From positions 1 through 47,328 of the forward strand of contig NZ_FPJE01000030.1 in the NCBI RefSeq assembly GCF_900119185.1: a stretch of 47,328 nucleotides of DNA, given 5' to 3'. The notes beneath the pieces were generated by a model, which saw only the letters and a list, made by a program, of their open reading frames with translations, was not told the DNA's origin and made no database searches. Every line of letters starts with the position of its first letter. Within the stretch, counting starts at the first letter, position 1. The position numbers and the translations under genes are program-made. The DNA is from Sinomicrobium oceani. Its GTDB lineage: Bacteria; Bacteroidota; Bacteroidia; Flavobacteriales; Flavobacteriaceae. This document shows, one piece after another, positions 1 through 8,161 of this stretch.

Positions 1-141
1 TTTAACGTACTATACTCAAAATAACCTTGCTTAAATCTTCCTAATTCGTAGCGAACAAATCGCTACTGTTAGTGCTGTCAACAATATATCAAGGAACTCC
101 TTAGTCAATCTTTATCCACTTACTGTTTTTGTAAGCGGCTG
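1..141 (-). other. Probable 5' leader of an rRNA operon (16S beyond left edge)
   Basis: Read on the minus strand, this stretch follows three tandem strong promoters and has no open reading frame. It carries a perfect 7-bp hairpin (48-54 with 60-66, loop 55-59) and a short palindrome at 91-102. Leaders of this look, with a phrase like 'ttccttgatatattgttgac' some 100 nt before the 16S gene, are what I know from Flavobacteriia rRNA operons. The 16S gene itself is not in the window, so the assignment is inferred from the promoter array and the leader. The alternative is the leader of another very highly transcribed gene. Confidence 0.55.
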
Positions 142-376
142 CAAAAGTAAAAACCTTTTTTATTCTGACCAAACTTTTGCTTAACTTTTTTCAAAAAACT
201 TTCCCGCTATCACTCTCCTAATCTCCCTCGCAAAGCGGCTGCAAAACTAATACCTTTATTCGTTCTGACAAACTTTTTGAAACATTTTTTTAAAGAACTT
301 TTTCGCTTCCTTCTTCATCAATCATTCTCCTCCAAAGCGGGTGCAAATATAGCACTTGTTTTTTGAATTATGCAAA
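142..376 (-). promoter_or_regulatory. Three tandem minus-strand promoters (probable rRNA promoters)
   Basis: Three copies of the Bacteroidota promoter pattern lie about 100 bp apart and point left. Each has a TTTG -33 element and a TAnnTTTG -7 element. The positions are 373-376 with 344-351 (TATATTTG, spacer 21), 269-272 with 242-249 (TAGTTTTG, spacer 19) and 170-173 with 142-149 (TACTTTTG, spacer 20). After each -7 element the strand continues with GCAgCCGCTT or GCACCCGCTT, so the units are clearly copies of one another. Such arrays are typical of stable-RNA operons. Confidence 0.7.
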
Positions 377-483
377 TAAAAAATAACGATTTTTTAACAT
401 AATCCACCAATATCCTACCCCACAACACTTTAGAAAATCAAAAAAAGGATAGCTAAGATAATAGATTTTCCTGAACCTGCCAA

Positions 484-1176
484 TTATTTTTTCAATTCAT
501 AGGATTTTTTCCACTTATTAGAGAGTGTAGCATAGTCAAAATCCAGCACGCTTGGTTGTTTTTCCAGGTGATCCGCTGCAAATGCCCGCTGTAAAATATC
601 TTCAATAAGATAATCTTCGTGTACGGATTCCGGATGATATTCCTCTTTCAGGGATATTTTAAAGATCTTCGCGGTGTTGTTATACCAGAAAGCACGCCAC
701 CCGTTACGGAGTTCTTTTACCAGGTCGAATGCTGTTGTCCCCGTTTGCCGATGGATAAGTTTCACAAGAATCTGCCCTTCCGTACGGGTGAGTTTCTTCA
801 GTTCGTCCGTAAACTCCTCTTCGATGTATTTCTGAATACGCTTGGTGTACCATCTTTTTTTCGACCTGGATTCGATGAGATCAAGACGTCTGTTCAATTC
901 CGTCAGACGCTCGGAAGCCAGTTTTGCATACGGATACACCTTCAACGTCTTCCTCTTTAATATATAATATCGTACCCGCTCTTCTCTCGAATCAAATTTG
1001 AGCCGATCAAAAACAAAGACTTCCTCCAGATCTATGGCGCTTCGCGGAACGGTATCTCCTTCCAGAAAAATATATTCCCGCTCCAGAGAATCCTTCACAA
1101 CCTGTCCTTCCTGTGCCAGGACCACACCCCCCGGAACAAGTAAAAACACAAGAATATATACCAGCTTTCTCACCAT
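484..1176 (-). CDS. DUF4294 domain-containing exported protein
   Basis: A 230-residue protein whose N-terminus (MVRKLVYILVFLLVPGG, then VVLAQ) reads as a signal peptide. The start at 1176 is chosen over an upstream in-frame start because a good promoter (1210-1239) lies between the two. The body matches the DUF4294 family known from Bacteroidota: a charged helical region with YPYAKLASERL, then RTEGQILVKLIHRQTG and GWRAFWYN. The biochemical role of DUF4294 is unknown to me. The signal peptide places it outside the cytoplasm, probably in the periplasm. It is transcribed alone, divergently from the M42 peptidase gene. Confidence 0.8.
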   Translation of the reverse strand: MVRKLVYILVFLLVPGGVVLAQEGQVVKDSLEREYIFLEGDTVPRSAIDLEEVFVFDRLKFDSREERVRYYILKRKTLKVYPYAKLASERLTELNRRLDLIESRSKKRWYTKRIQKYIEEEFTDELKKLTRTEGQILVKLIHRQTGTTAFDLVKELRNGWRAFWYNNTAKIFKISLKEEYHPESVHEDYLIEDILQRAFAADHLEKQPSVLDFDYATLSNKWKKSYELKK

Positions 1177-1209
1177 AATAATACAAGGACACCGCTTTGG
1201 TCCCGGACG

Positions 1210-1239
1210 TAAATTTACAAACATTCTCTCTGCTGTCAA
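1210..1239 (-). promoter_or_regulatory. Promoter of the DUF4294 gene
   Basis: On the minus strand TTG (1237-1239) is followed after exactly 19 nt by TAAATTTA (1210-1217), one mismatch from TAnnTTTG. The start of transcription would fall near 1204, giving a leader of about 28 nt before the ATG at 1176. Confidence 0.5.
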
Positions 1240-1391
1240 CACGTCTGTCTCTTTTAACACAATCGATCTTACGAACAAAGCATCTTAAGATCTCAATACC
1301 CGGAAATACATACACGCTAAATATGCGGCCATTATACTGTTCAATGTGGTGGAATATTTTTATTTTCGTGGGATAAACAAATCAGTATATT

Positions 1392-2483
1392 ATGGCCAAG
1401 AAAAAGGAAATTATCAATAAGAAATCTTTAGCTTTTCTCGAGAAGTATCTGAACAATGCCGCTCCCACGGGGTACGAATGGGAAGGACAGAAACTATGGA
1501 TGGACTATCTGAAGCCTTATGTCGACACTTTTATCACCGACACCTACGGAACCGCCGTCGGCGTCATCAATCCGGATGCCCCCTACAAAGTAGTTATCGA
1601 AGGCCATTCGGATGAAATTTCCTGGTATGTCAACTATATTACCGATAACGGACTGCTCTACGTAATAAGGAACGGTGGAAGTGATCACCAGATAGCACCG
1701 TCCAAGTGGGTGAATATCCACACCAAAAAAGGAATTGTAAAAGGTGTTTTCGGATGGCCCGCCATCCATACGCGAAATTCCGGTAAAGAGGAAGCTCCGA
1801 AACTGGATAATATATTTATAGATATAGGAGCCAAAGACAAGAAAGAAGTTGAAGAAATGGGTGTACATGTAGGTTGTGTGATCACTTATCCCGACACCTT
1901 CCAGGTACTCAACGACAACAAATTGGTATGCCGGGCTATCGACAACCGTGTCGGAGGATTTATGATTGCCGAAGTGGCAAGGCTGCTTCACGAGAATAAG
2001 AAAGCGCTTCCTTTCGGCCTGTATATCACCAATTCGGTACAGGAAGAAATCGGACTCCGCGGAGCGGAAATGATTACGCAGACCATAAAACCCAATGTCG
2101 CCATCGTCACCGATGTTTGTCATGACACCACCACTCCGATGATCGACAAGAAGACCCAGGGGGAAACCAGGATCGGTGACGGCCCGGTAATATCTTATGC
2201 CCCTGCGGTACAAAACAAATTACGGGAACTTATTATAGATACCGCAGAAGCCAAAAAGATCCCTTTTCAGCGCATGGCCTCTTCCAGGTTCACCGGTACG
2301 GACACCGACGCGTTTGCCTATAGTAACGGTGGCGTTCCCTCTGCCCTGATCTCGCTTCCGTTGCGCTATATGCATACCACAGTAGAAATGGTGCATAAAG
2401 AAGATGTAGAAAATGTGATCCGCCTGATTTACGAATCACTGCTCAAAATCACCCCGGAAACCAGTTTCAGTTATTTCGATTAA
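1392..2483 (+). CDS. M42 family metallopeptidase (glutamyl aminopeptidase type)
   Basis: A 363-residue cytosolic protein of the M42 di-metal aminopeptidase family, which trims N-terminal residues from peptides and usually forms large tetrahedral assemblies. The metal-ligand and catalytic motifs are in order: GHSDEISW with H72 and D74, the bridging aspartate in RAIDNRVGG (D184), the catalytic glutamates in QEEIGLRGA (E218/E219), TDVCHDT (D241), and a C-terminal His in LRYMHTTVEMVH. The length fits the family. A weak promoter-like TATTTTCG lies at 1361-1368. The next gene starts directly after this stop codon, so the two are surely co-transcribed. Confidence 0.9.
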   Translation: MAKKKEIINKKSLAFLEKYLNNAAPTGYEWEGQKLWMDYLKPYVDTFITDTYGTAVGVINPDAPYKVVIEGHSDEISWYVNYITDNGLLYVIRNGGSDHQIAPSKWVNIHTKKGIVKGVFGWPAIHTRNSGKEEAPKLDNIFIDIGAKDKKEVEEMGVHVGCVITYPDTFQVLNDNKLVCRAIDNRVGGFMIAEVARLLHENKKALPFGLYITNSVQEEIGLRGAEMITQTIKPNVAIVTDVCHDTTTPMIDKKTQGETRIGDGPVISYAPAVQNKLRELIIDTAEAKKIPFQRMASSRFTGTDTDAFAYSNGGVPSALISLPLRYMHTTVEMVHKEDVENVIRLIYESLLKITPETSFSYFD

Positions 2484-3035
2484 ATGGACGAATACGTAGA
2501 CATACTGGATGACCAGGGAAATTATACCGGAAAAGTCCTTTTGAAGTCAGAAGTACATGCAAAGGGACTTTTCCATCCCACCATCCACGTCTGGTTGTTC
2601 ACCGGAAAAGACGAGGTCGTACTCCAAAAACGATCATCCCTCAAGGATATCTTCCCCGGGCATTGGGATGTTTCCGTAGCAGGACACATTGCGGCAGGTG
2701 AAGCCCCCCTTCAGTCCGCCATACGCGAAACCAGGGAGGAACTCGGCCTGGAAGTATCACCGGACGAACTTCAAAAAATCGGTACATATACCACCGTAAA
2801 ACAACATCGGCCAACTATAGTGGACAGAGAACTTCACCATATATATATATGTCGTCTGACCTCTTCTCCCGAGAGGCTCATCCTACAGGAATCGGAAGTC
2901 GAGGCCGTAAAACTCATGAAGATAAACGACTTTCTTCACGCCATCCGTATCCCCGATGCTTCCGATGCTTACGTCTGTCATCCCGAAGACTATTACAAAC
3001 CGGTTTTCGACGCTATCCGTCAAAAAAATAGCTAA
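2484..3035 (+). CDS. NUDIX hydrolase (isopentenyl-diphosphate isomerase-like subgroup)
   Basis: A 183-residue NUDIX protein. The Nudix box begins at GHIAAGE and ends at RETREELGL, fitting G-x5-E-x7-RE-U-x-EE-x-G-U. The N-terminal phrase VDILDDQGNYTGKVLLKSEVH and the downstream HPTIHVWLF resemble the IPP-isomerase-like/YfcD subgroup, whose substrates are poorly known. It probably hydrolyses a nucleoside diphosphate derivative, but the substrate cannot be read from the sequence. The ATG abuts the TAA of the M42 peptidase gene without a spacer, so translation is probably coupled. Confidence 0.88.
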   Translation: MDEYVDILDDQGNYTGKVLLKSEVHAKGLFHPTIHVWLFTGKDEVVLQKRSSLKDIFPGHWDVSVAGHIAAGEAPLQSAIRETREELGLEVSPDELQKIGTYTTVKQHRPTIVDRELHHIYICRLTSSPERLILQESEVEAVKLMKINDFLHAIRIPDASDAYVCHPEDYYKPVFDAIRQKNS

Positions 3036-3071
3036 GCCTGTTTTGGCTGTACTCCTTAATATCTTTAAGAC

Positions 3072-5000
3072 ATGAAAAACACCATCGCACTCCGTATTGC
3101 CGATTTCCTGAAAAACCACCCGCCTTTTGATATGCTCAGCAAAGAACAGCTGCTTGAAGTATCTTCTCGCGTACAGGTCTTATATTATGATAAGAACAAG
3201 GTAATCTTTAACGAGAATGACGAAGGACACAACCAGTTTTATGTAGTTCACAAGGGGGCTGTTGCTCTTCAAAAACGAAGGGACGGACAGGATTTTACGA
3301 CGATCGACAATTGCGACGAGGGAGATATCTTCGGGCTTCGCCCGCTGATCGCCAGGGAAAATTATGTCATTAAAGCTATGACCAGGGAAGAAAGTATCGT
3401 GTATGGCATCCCGATCGCCACCTTCCGCCCTATAGTGGAGCAAAATCCGCAGGTAGGCAACTTCCTTATCGAAAGCTTCGCGTCGAATACGGAGAACCCC
3501 TACTCGGAAGAATACCGGAAAAAACTCTATACAGAAGAGGATATTGATGTGCAACTGCAAACGACTACAGATCTCTCCGATCTGCAGCCCACCAAATATG
3601 TAAAGAATGTCTTTACCTGCCCTCCGGAAGAAACCACACAAAACGTAGCCCTGCTGATGCGTGAAAAAAATATCGGCTCCGTAGTAATCACCCATGAAGA
3701 AATCCCGGTAGGTATCGTTACCGACAGGGACCTCAAAAACAAAATAGTTACCGGGGACTTTCCTATCAGCACCCCGATACGCAATATTATGACCACTCCG
3801 GTGATCTGCTATCCTAAAAACACGACCATCGCCCAGGCACAGATAGCGCTGATGAAGCATAAAATAGGTCATCTCTGCATCACGAAAGACGGCACGCCGA
3901 AATCCAGACTTATAGGACTTATTTCGGAACACGATATCACAGTATCTCAGGGAAACAACCCTTCCGTGTTGATGAAAGCTATAAAGCGGGCTTCCAAGAC
4001 CAAACATCTTAAACGTATTCATGAAAAGATCATGATCCTGCTCAAAGGATACATCCGTCAGAATATCCCGCTTACCCATATTTCCCGTATTATTACCGAG
4101 CTCAACGATGCTACCATCAAACGATGTATCGAACTTTCTCTTGCCAAAATTCCCGAAACACCACCGGTAAAATTCGCATGGATGTCACTTGGCAGTCAGG
4201 GCAGAAAAGAACAACTTTTGCATACCGATCAGGACAATGCCATTGTGTTTGAAAATGTAGTTGACGAAAGACTCGAAGAAACCAAAGCCTATTTTATCGC
4301 ACTGGCCCAAAAGGTCACCAAACGCCTCAATACACTGGGATACGAATATTGCCCGGCAGATATGATGGCCAGCAATCCCAAATGGTGCCTGTCGCTGGAC
4401 GAATGGAAAGCCCAGTTTACCAAATGGATCGCAGAACCGGGTGATGACGAGATCCTGCTTTGTTCTATCTTTTTTGATTTCGATATTTCTTACGGAGACA
4501 GTACGCTCACCGATATTCTGGGAAAACATATCTTCGAAAAAACTGCTCAGAACACCTATTTTTTCGCCATGCTCGGAAAAAGCGTACTACAGAATCCCTC
4601 ACCACTGGGATTTTTCAGACAGTTCCTCGTAGAGCAGAACGGTGAATACAAAGACTTTTTTGATTTAAAAAAACGGGCTATAACTCCTATTACAGATGCG
4701 GGAAGGGTATTGATCCTATCCCACCAGATACAGCACATCAACAATACCGCAGAGCGTTTCGAAAAACTTGCCGAACTCGAACCGGAAAACAAACAACTCT
4801 ATCTTTCCTGTTCATATACCTCCAAAGCACTGCTAAAATTCCGTACCAAGCATGGACTCATGCATAACGACTCCGGTCGCTACATTGAGCTCTCTGCCCT
4901 GTCCAAAGAAGAAAAAATGAAACTCAAACGATGTTTTAAAACGATCCGGGAAATCCAGGAACTCATAAAGATAAGGTATAAACTCACATCGTTTATTTAA
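3072..5000 (+). CDS. Cyclic-nucleotide-binding/CBS-pair/DUF294 nucleotidyltransferase-like protein
   Basis: A 642-residue protein with three recognisable parts: a cyclic-nucleotide-binding-like domain at about 20-135 (FNENDEGHNQFYVVHKGAVAL), a CBS pair at about 175-300 (GIVTDRDLKNKI and GLISEHDITVS), and a DUF294 nucleotidyltransferase core with GSQGR at 374-378 followed by HTDQDNA. A helical C-terminal DUF294 region completes it. The family resembles the GlnD uridylyltransferase core and is thought to act as a nucleotide-sensing regulator, but the substrate is unknown. In many bacteria a DnaQ-like exonuclease gene lies beside it; here the next gene is a convergent oxygenase. The 36-nt gap to the NUDIX gene suggests co-transcription. 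Confidence 0.85.
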   Translation: MKNTIALRIADFLKNHPPFDMLSKEQLLEVSSRVQVLYYDKNKVIFNENDEGHNQFYVVHKGAVALQKRRDGQDFTTIDNCDEGDIFGLRPLIARENYVIKAMTREESIVYGIPIATFRPIVEQNPQVGNFLIESFASNTENPYSEEYRKKLYTEEDIDVQLQTTTDLSDLQPTKYVKNVFTCPPEETTQNVALLMREKNIGSVVITHEEIPVGIVTDRDLKNKIVTGDFPISTPIRNIMTTPVICYPKNTTIAQAQIALMKHKIGHLCITKDGTPKSRLIGLISEHDITVSQGNNPSVLMKAIKRASKTKHLKRIHEKIMILLKGYIRQNIPLTHISRIITELNDATIKRCIELSLAKIPETPPVKFAWMSLGSQGRKEQLLHTDQDNAIVFENVVDERLEETKAYFIALAQKVTKRLNTLGYEYCPADMMASNPKWCLSLDEWKAQFTKWIAEPGDDEILLCSIFFDFDISYGDSTLTDILGKHIFEKTAQNTYFFAMLGKSVLQNPSPLGFFRQFLVEQNGEYKDFFDLKKRAITPITDAGRVLILSHQIQHINNTAERFEKLAELEPENKQLYLSCSYTSKALLKFRTKHGLMHNDSGRYIELSALSKEEKMKLKRCFKTIREIQELIKIRYKLTSFI

Positions 5001-5159
5001 CAACAAATCCTTACATTTTTATATTTCCCTGACCTGATAGTGTGTTCAGGGTTACCCCATATTCGTATCCCGGCCATGCCGCAAACCAGCAGTCTATATA
5101 GTCTATAAACGGCAAAACCTATCTCCGAAAACAAAGAGATCACCAGGGTTTTTGATATG

Positions 5160-5978
5160 TCACCAGTAAACCGGTCCTTTACCCAGGTACTTTTCGGCGA
5201 TCGGCAGATAGTAGTCCTTTATGTCTTCCAGGTCGTATATCGTATTGGATTTGGTGTACAGATCATATTGATTAAAATCTTTCACCCATTCCTTATATTT
5301 CCTGTCATTCTCATCGAGCAGTTCGGTATAGCTTCCTCCGCTGTGCCAGGGATAAAAAGAGTGGTAACGGATCATTACCATTCCCGCCTGCGGTATGCTG
5401 TTGCCCTTGTGGTTGCTCAAAACCTGATAGAGATATTCGTCATGTCCCCATGCCAGTGTAAGATTGTCAATACCACAACCTGGTTTGTAAATACCCAGGT
5501 GGGTATTGTACCGCGGATCCTGCATATCTTTATTAAGGGCATTGAACTCCGGGTAAACACAGGTATCCGGCAAAGCACAACCTACGACAAAAACATCACC
5601 TACCAGCCCCCATTGCTCGGCCTGGCTGGTACCATCCTCATCACATCCCCACAGGTACATTACTTTCCCCAGGTCGTGGATCAGCCCTACCAGTTGCATC
5701 CAATCCGGTCTGTTATCTTTGCGAATGGCCTCGGCAGACTGTACCAGATGTTGTACGTTGGGAAGGTCAAGGTCCGGATCGCTTACGTCGATGAGGGCAT
5801 CCAGCTTTTCCATGGCATCCCATAAGTTCATGGGCTTGTCATAGGTAAGGTATTTTTTCTTCATCTGCCGGACATAATCAAAAGTCTGGCGTTCGCGCAT
5901 TTTTTTATAATGTAGTCGCACCGCTGCATCTACATCAAGTTTATCATAGTTACGGAATTCTTTTTTTGTAGTTTCCAT
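5160..5978 (-). CDS. Inositol oxygenase (myo-inositol to D-glucuronate)
   Basis: A 272-residue MIOX family protein, a di-iron HD-fold oxygenase that cleaves myo-inositol with O2 to D-glucuronate. All six iron ligands of the family can be placed: H77 (VQHLVQSAEA), H101 and D102 (LIHDLGK), H179 (WGHDEYLYQV), H206 (IRYHSFYPWH) and D239 (QYDLYTKS). Spacing agrees with the animal enzymes apart from a few extra residues between D102 and H179. The length matches MIOX. The gene lies 72 nt downstream of a sodium/solute symporter on the same strand, so uptake and oxidation of inositol are probably linked. It converges with the DUF294 gene; no clear terminator is visible between them. Confidence 0.92.
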   Translation of the reverse strand: METTKKEFRNYDKLDVDAAVRLHYKKMRERQTFDYVRQMKKKYLTYDKPMNLWDAMEKLDALIDVSDPDLDLPNVQHLVQSAEAIRKDNRPDWMQLVGLIHDLGKVMYLWGCDEDGTSQAEQWGLVGDVFVVGCALPDTCVYPEFNALNKDMQDPRYNTHLGIYKPGCGIDNLTLAWGHDEYLYQVLSNHKGNSIPQAGMVMIRYHSFYPWHSGGSYTELLDENDRKYKEWVKDFNQYDLYTKSNTIYDLEDIKDYYLPIAEKYLGKGPVYW

Positions 5979-6050
5979 AGTCTGAGCTTCTCATTTTATC
6001 ATTATTCGTCATGTATATTCTCATCCTCCCCATCCTTCGCGGTAACCTGA

Positions 6051-7652
6051 TTACACATTCCCGAGAAGGATGTATATAGTTATGGTGATGAATACCAACG
6101 CAAAACTCAGGGGAACTGCATATTTCCAGGGCGTTACATTGAGGACTCCTCTATCTTTTATAACAAAGGTATTTTTCCTCGGATACCATAAAGATACAAA
6201 ATGCATGATTAAAATGTTCAATAAAAATTCAAGTCCCCAGATATGGACAAAATGCAGATCTACCTGAAATATAAAATACGTAAGCACATAAAATACCAAG
6301 CCGAACAGCAGTCCGGCCTTTGCCCCTACAGCCGATACCTTAGGAAAGAGAAACCCGGCAAGGATAACACTGGCTATGGGGATAAAGAAAATGCCGTTTA
6401 GTTGTTGCAACAGCTGGTAGAGCCCCTGAGGTGCATTTTCTACAAACGGAGCAATACCAATGGCCAAAACACCCAGCACCGCCGAGACCCACTTTCCCGT
6501 ACGTACCAGTTTCAGTTCTCCCGTATTCCGATTGATATATCTTTTGTAAAGATCCAGGCTAAAAACCGTGGCGGCACTATTCAGCGCACTGTTAAAGGTG
6601 CTCAGAATGGCTCCCATCATTACGGCTACGAAAAATCCCGTAAGCCAGAACGGCAAGACCTTTTTGACGAGCATGGGGTAAACACTGTCGGGATCGTCAT
6701 AGAGGGAATTATCAAAATAATAAAAACCGATGAGCCCCGGTAAAACAATAACCAACGGAATGAGTATTTTCAGGACGCCCGTGTAAAGTAATCCCTTTTG
6801 GGCTTCTTTCAGGCTTACCGCTCCCAGTGCCCTCTGGATTATAGACTGGTGCATAGCCCAGAAATACAGCTGGTTGATCATAAGTCCGGTAAACAGCACC
6901 TCGAAGGGAAGAATGGCAGACCTGGATCCCGGTCCTATACCAGGTTCCCGGCTCATCACATTGAATTTGGAAGGGTCCTTTTCAAAAACTTCGGCAAGTC
7001 CGTCCAATATATTCCCTTTACCGATGCTCCAAAGCGCTATAACAGGCACCAACAGCCCGGCGATAAGCAGTCCGAAACCATTTATAGTATCGGTATAGGC
7101 TACCATTTTCAGGCCGCCGAATATAGCGTACACCGCCCCAATGCCTCCCACCACCAGGATGGTTATCCATATCCCCTGCGACCTGCTTACATCGAGCAGT
7201 TCCGAGATCCGGAATATAGCTTCGATATTGAGCGCTCCTGTGTAAAGGACAATAGGTAGAAGCGTAACCGTAAACGAAATGATAAGCAGCATGGCCACAA
7301 TAGTACGGGTAGCACCGTCGAACCGCTTCTCGAGGAACTCGGGGATGGTGGTAAGCCCCATTTTCAGGTATCTCGGGGCAAAATACAGGGCTGCAATCAC
7401 CAGGGCGAGCGCAGAAGTCACTTCCCAGGCAATGATGATGGCCCCGTTTTTATACGAAGAGCCGTTCATACCCACCAGGTGTTCCGTGGAAATATTGGTA
7501 AGCAGAAGCGAGCCCGCTATCACCACTCCCGTAAGCGATCTTCCGCCGAGAAAATAGCCGTCCTGTGTCTTCAGATTATCGCGGCGTAGTTTCCAGGTAG
7601 CGTAAAATGCTACAAAAGCGGTAAATAACAAAAAGCTAAGGAAAGTAAGCAT
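6051..7652 (-). CDS. Sodium/solute symporter (SSS family), probably for inositol or a sugar
   Basis: A 533-residue integral membrane protein of the SSS/SGLT family. The N-terminal part shows the typical FLGGRSLTGVVIAGSLLLTN and MNGSSYKNG, followed by TTIPEFLEKRF. A central GGLKMVAYTDTINGFGLLIAG and GAILSTFNSALNSAATVFSLD are also family signatures. About 13-14 hydrophobic segments are visible. The Na+-coupled substrate cannot be read from motifs. Its downstream neighbour encodes inositol oxygenase, so myo-inositol is the best guess; a sugar or glucuronate is possible. It is the first gene of a probable two-gene operon. Confidence 0.88.
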   Translation of the reverse strand: MLTFLSFLLFTAFVAFYATWKLRRDNLKTQDGYFLGGRSLTGVVIAGSLLLTNISTEHLVGMNGSSYKNGAIIIAWEVTSALALVIAALYFAPRYLKMGLTTIPEFLEKRFDGATRTIVAMLLIISFTVTLLPIVLYTGALNIEAIFRISELLDVSRSQGIWITILVVGGIGAVYAIFGGLKMVAYTDTINGFGLLIAGLLVPVIALWSIGKGNILDGLAEVFEKDPSKFNVMSREPGIGPGSRSAILPFEVLFTGLMINQLYFWAMHQSIIQRALGAVSLKEAQKGLLYTGVLKILIPLVIVLPGLIGFYYFDNSLYDDPDSVYPMLVKKVLPFWLTGFFVAVMMGAILSTFNSALNSAATVFSLDLYKRYINRNTGELKLVRTGKWVSAVLGVLAIGIAPFVENAPQGLYQLLQQLNGIFFIPIASVILAGFLFPKVSAVGAKAGLLFGLVFYVLTYFIFQVDLHFVHIWGLEFLLNILIMHFVSLWYPRKNTFVIKDRGVLNVTPWKYAVPLSFALVFITITIYILLGNV

Positions 7653-7954
7653 GTATCAGGATAAATTAAGGAATGCCGTGAATTTACAAAAAAAATTGTT
7701 CGATACGAAAGCTGACATGAAGGAGACGTCCGGAACAAGCGCATAAAAACTTCAATCGCAACTCCTCATTACAGGTTTCAATTTACGGATTACACACTAC
7801 CGCTTAAGTATTTTGTCGCCCGCCGGCCCGGAGCTTCATTCTAAACATGACAAGATAAACCTGTTTAAATTAGTAATCTTATTAAAATACAGGTTCTTTA
7901 TGAACGACCACGTAAAAATTCATCGTAACATAAATTTTTGTTAACATCATATAG
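7653..7954. other. Divergent intergenic region between symporter and SulP units
   Basis: No gene is supported here. The notable element is an imperfect palindrome: AACCTGT at 7858-7864 and its exact complement ACAGGTT at 7889-7895, separated by 24 A/T-rich nt. It could be an operator or a hairpin. A very weak minus-strand promoter-like TAAATTCA lies near 7690, consistent with transcription of the symporter-MIOX unit from here. Confidence 0.35.
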
Positions 7955-7984
7955 TTGCCACTCTTATAAAAAGCATTACTTTTG
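7955..7984 (+). promoter_or_regulatory. Promoter of the SulP leader and gene
   Basis: TTG at 7955-7957 and TACTTTTG at 7977-7984 are separated by exactly 19 nt, the canonical Bacteroidota arrangement. Transcription would start near 7990, giving a leader of roughly 170 nt before the SulP start codon at 8162. Confidence 0.65.
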
Positions 7985-7995
7985 CGCATTCATTT

Positions 7996-8043
7996 ATGAA
8001 ACACAGAGCAACGACATACTTCAAAACCATTACGCCGCCCTGA
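7996..8043 (+). CDS. Candidate 15-codon leader peptide ORF upstream of SulP
   Basis: An ORF of 15 codons, MKHRATTYFKTITPP, begins just downstream of the predicted transcription start and ends in Pro-Pro followed by TGA. It lies 21 nt upstream of an intrinsic terminator that precedes the SulP gene. Pro-Pro-stop is a known context for slow termination, so a stalled ribosome here could affect folding downstream. Four of the 15 residues are threonine; there is no cysteine and no internal methionine. A hairpin (8034-8054) straddles the stop codon. Translation is not proven; the position is the main argument. Confidence 0.35.
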   Translation: MKHRATTYFKTITPP

Positions 8044-8064
8044 CAGCGGGAGGCATGCTCAGCA

Positions 8065-8099
8065 GCCGTTCCCTCTCTACGGGAAACCGGCCCTTTTTT
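8065..8099 (+). terminator. Intrinsic terminator in the SulP leader (attenuator candidate)
   Basis: GCCGTTCCC (8065-8073) pairs with GGGAA (8081-8085) and CGGC (8088-8091), giving a 9-bp stem with a 2-nt bulge and a 7-nt loop. It is followed by a T run at 8094-8099. The element sits between a good promoter (7955-7984) and the SulP start codon at 8162, on the same strand, so it would stop transcription before the gene unless relieved. Confidence 0.6.
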
Positions 8100-8161
8100 A
8101 TATACCATACATTGTATTACTGTTAAACACGGGTTAGTTATATACTGATCTACTATTTATA

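Noticed and set aside
484-1278. The longer 264-codon version of the DUF4294 gene
   Set aside because: The extra 34 residues lie upstream of a promoter and hide the signal peptide. The shorter start at 1176 is better.
5157-5825. A 222-codon frame antisense to the inositol oxygenase gene
   Set aside because: The oxygenase has all metal ligands and normal length. The antisense frame has no signature.
7938-8126. A 62-codon frame upstream of SulP
   Set aside because: It starts before the predicted transcription start and runs through the attenuator hairpins. The 15-codon ORF in another frame fits the promoter better.
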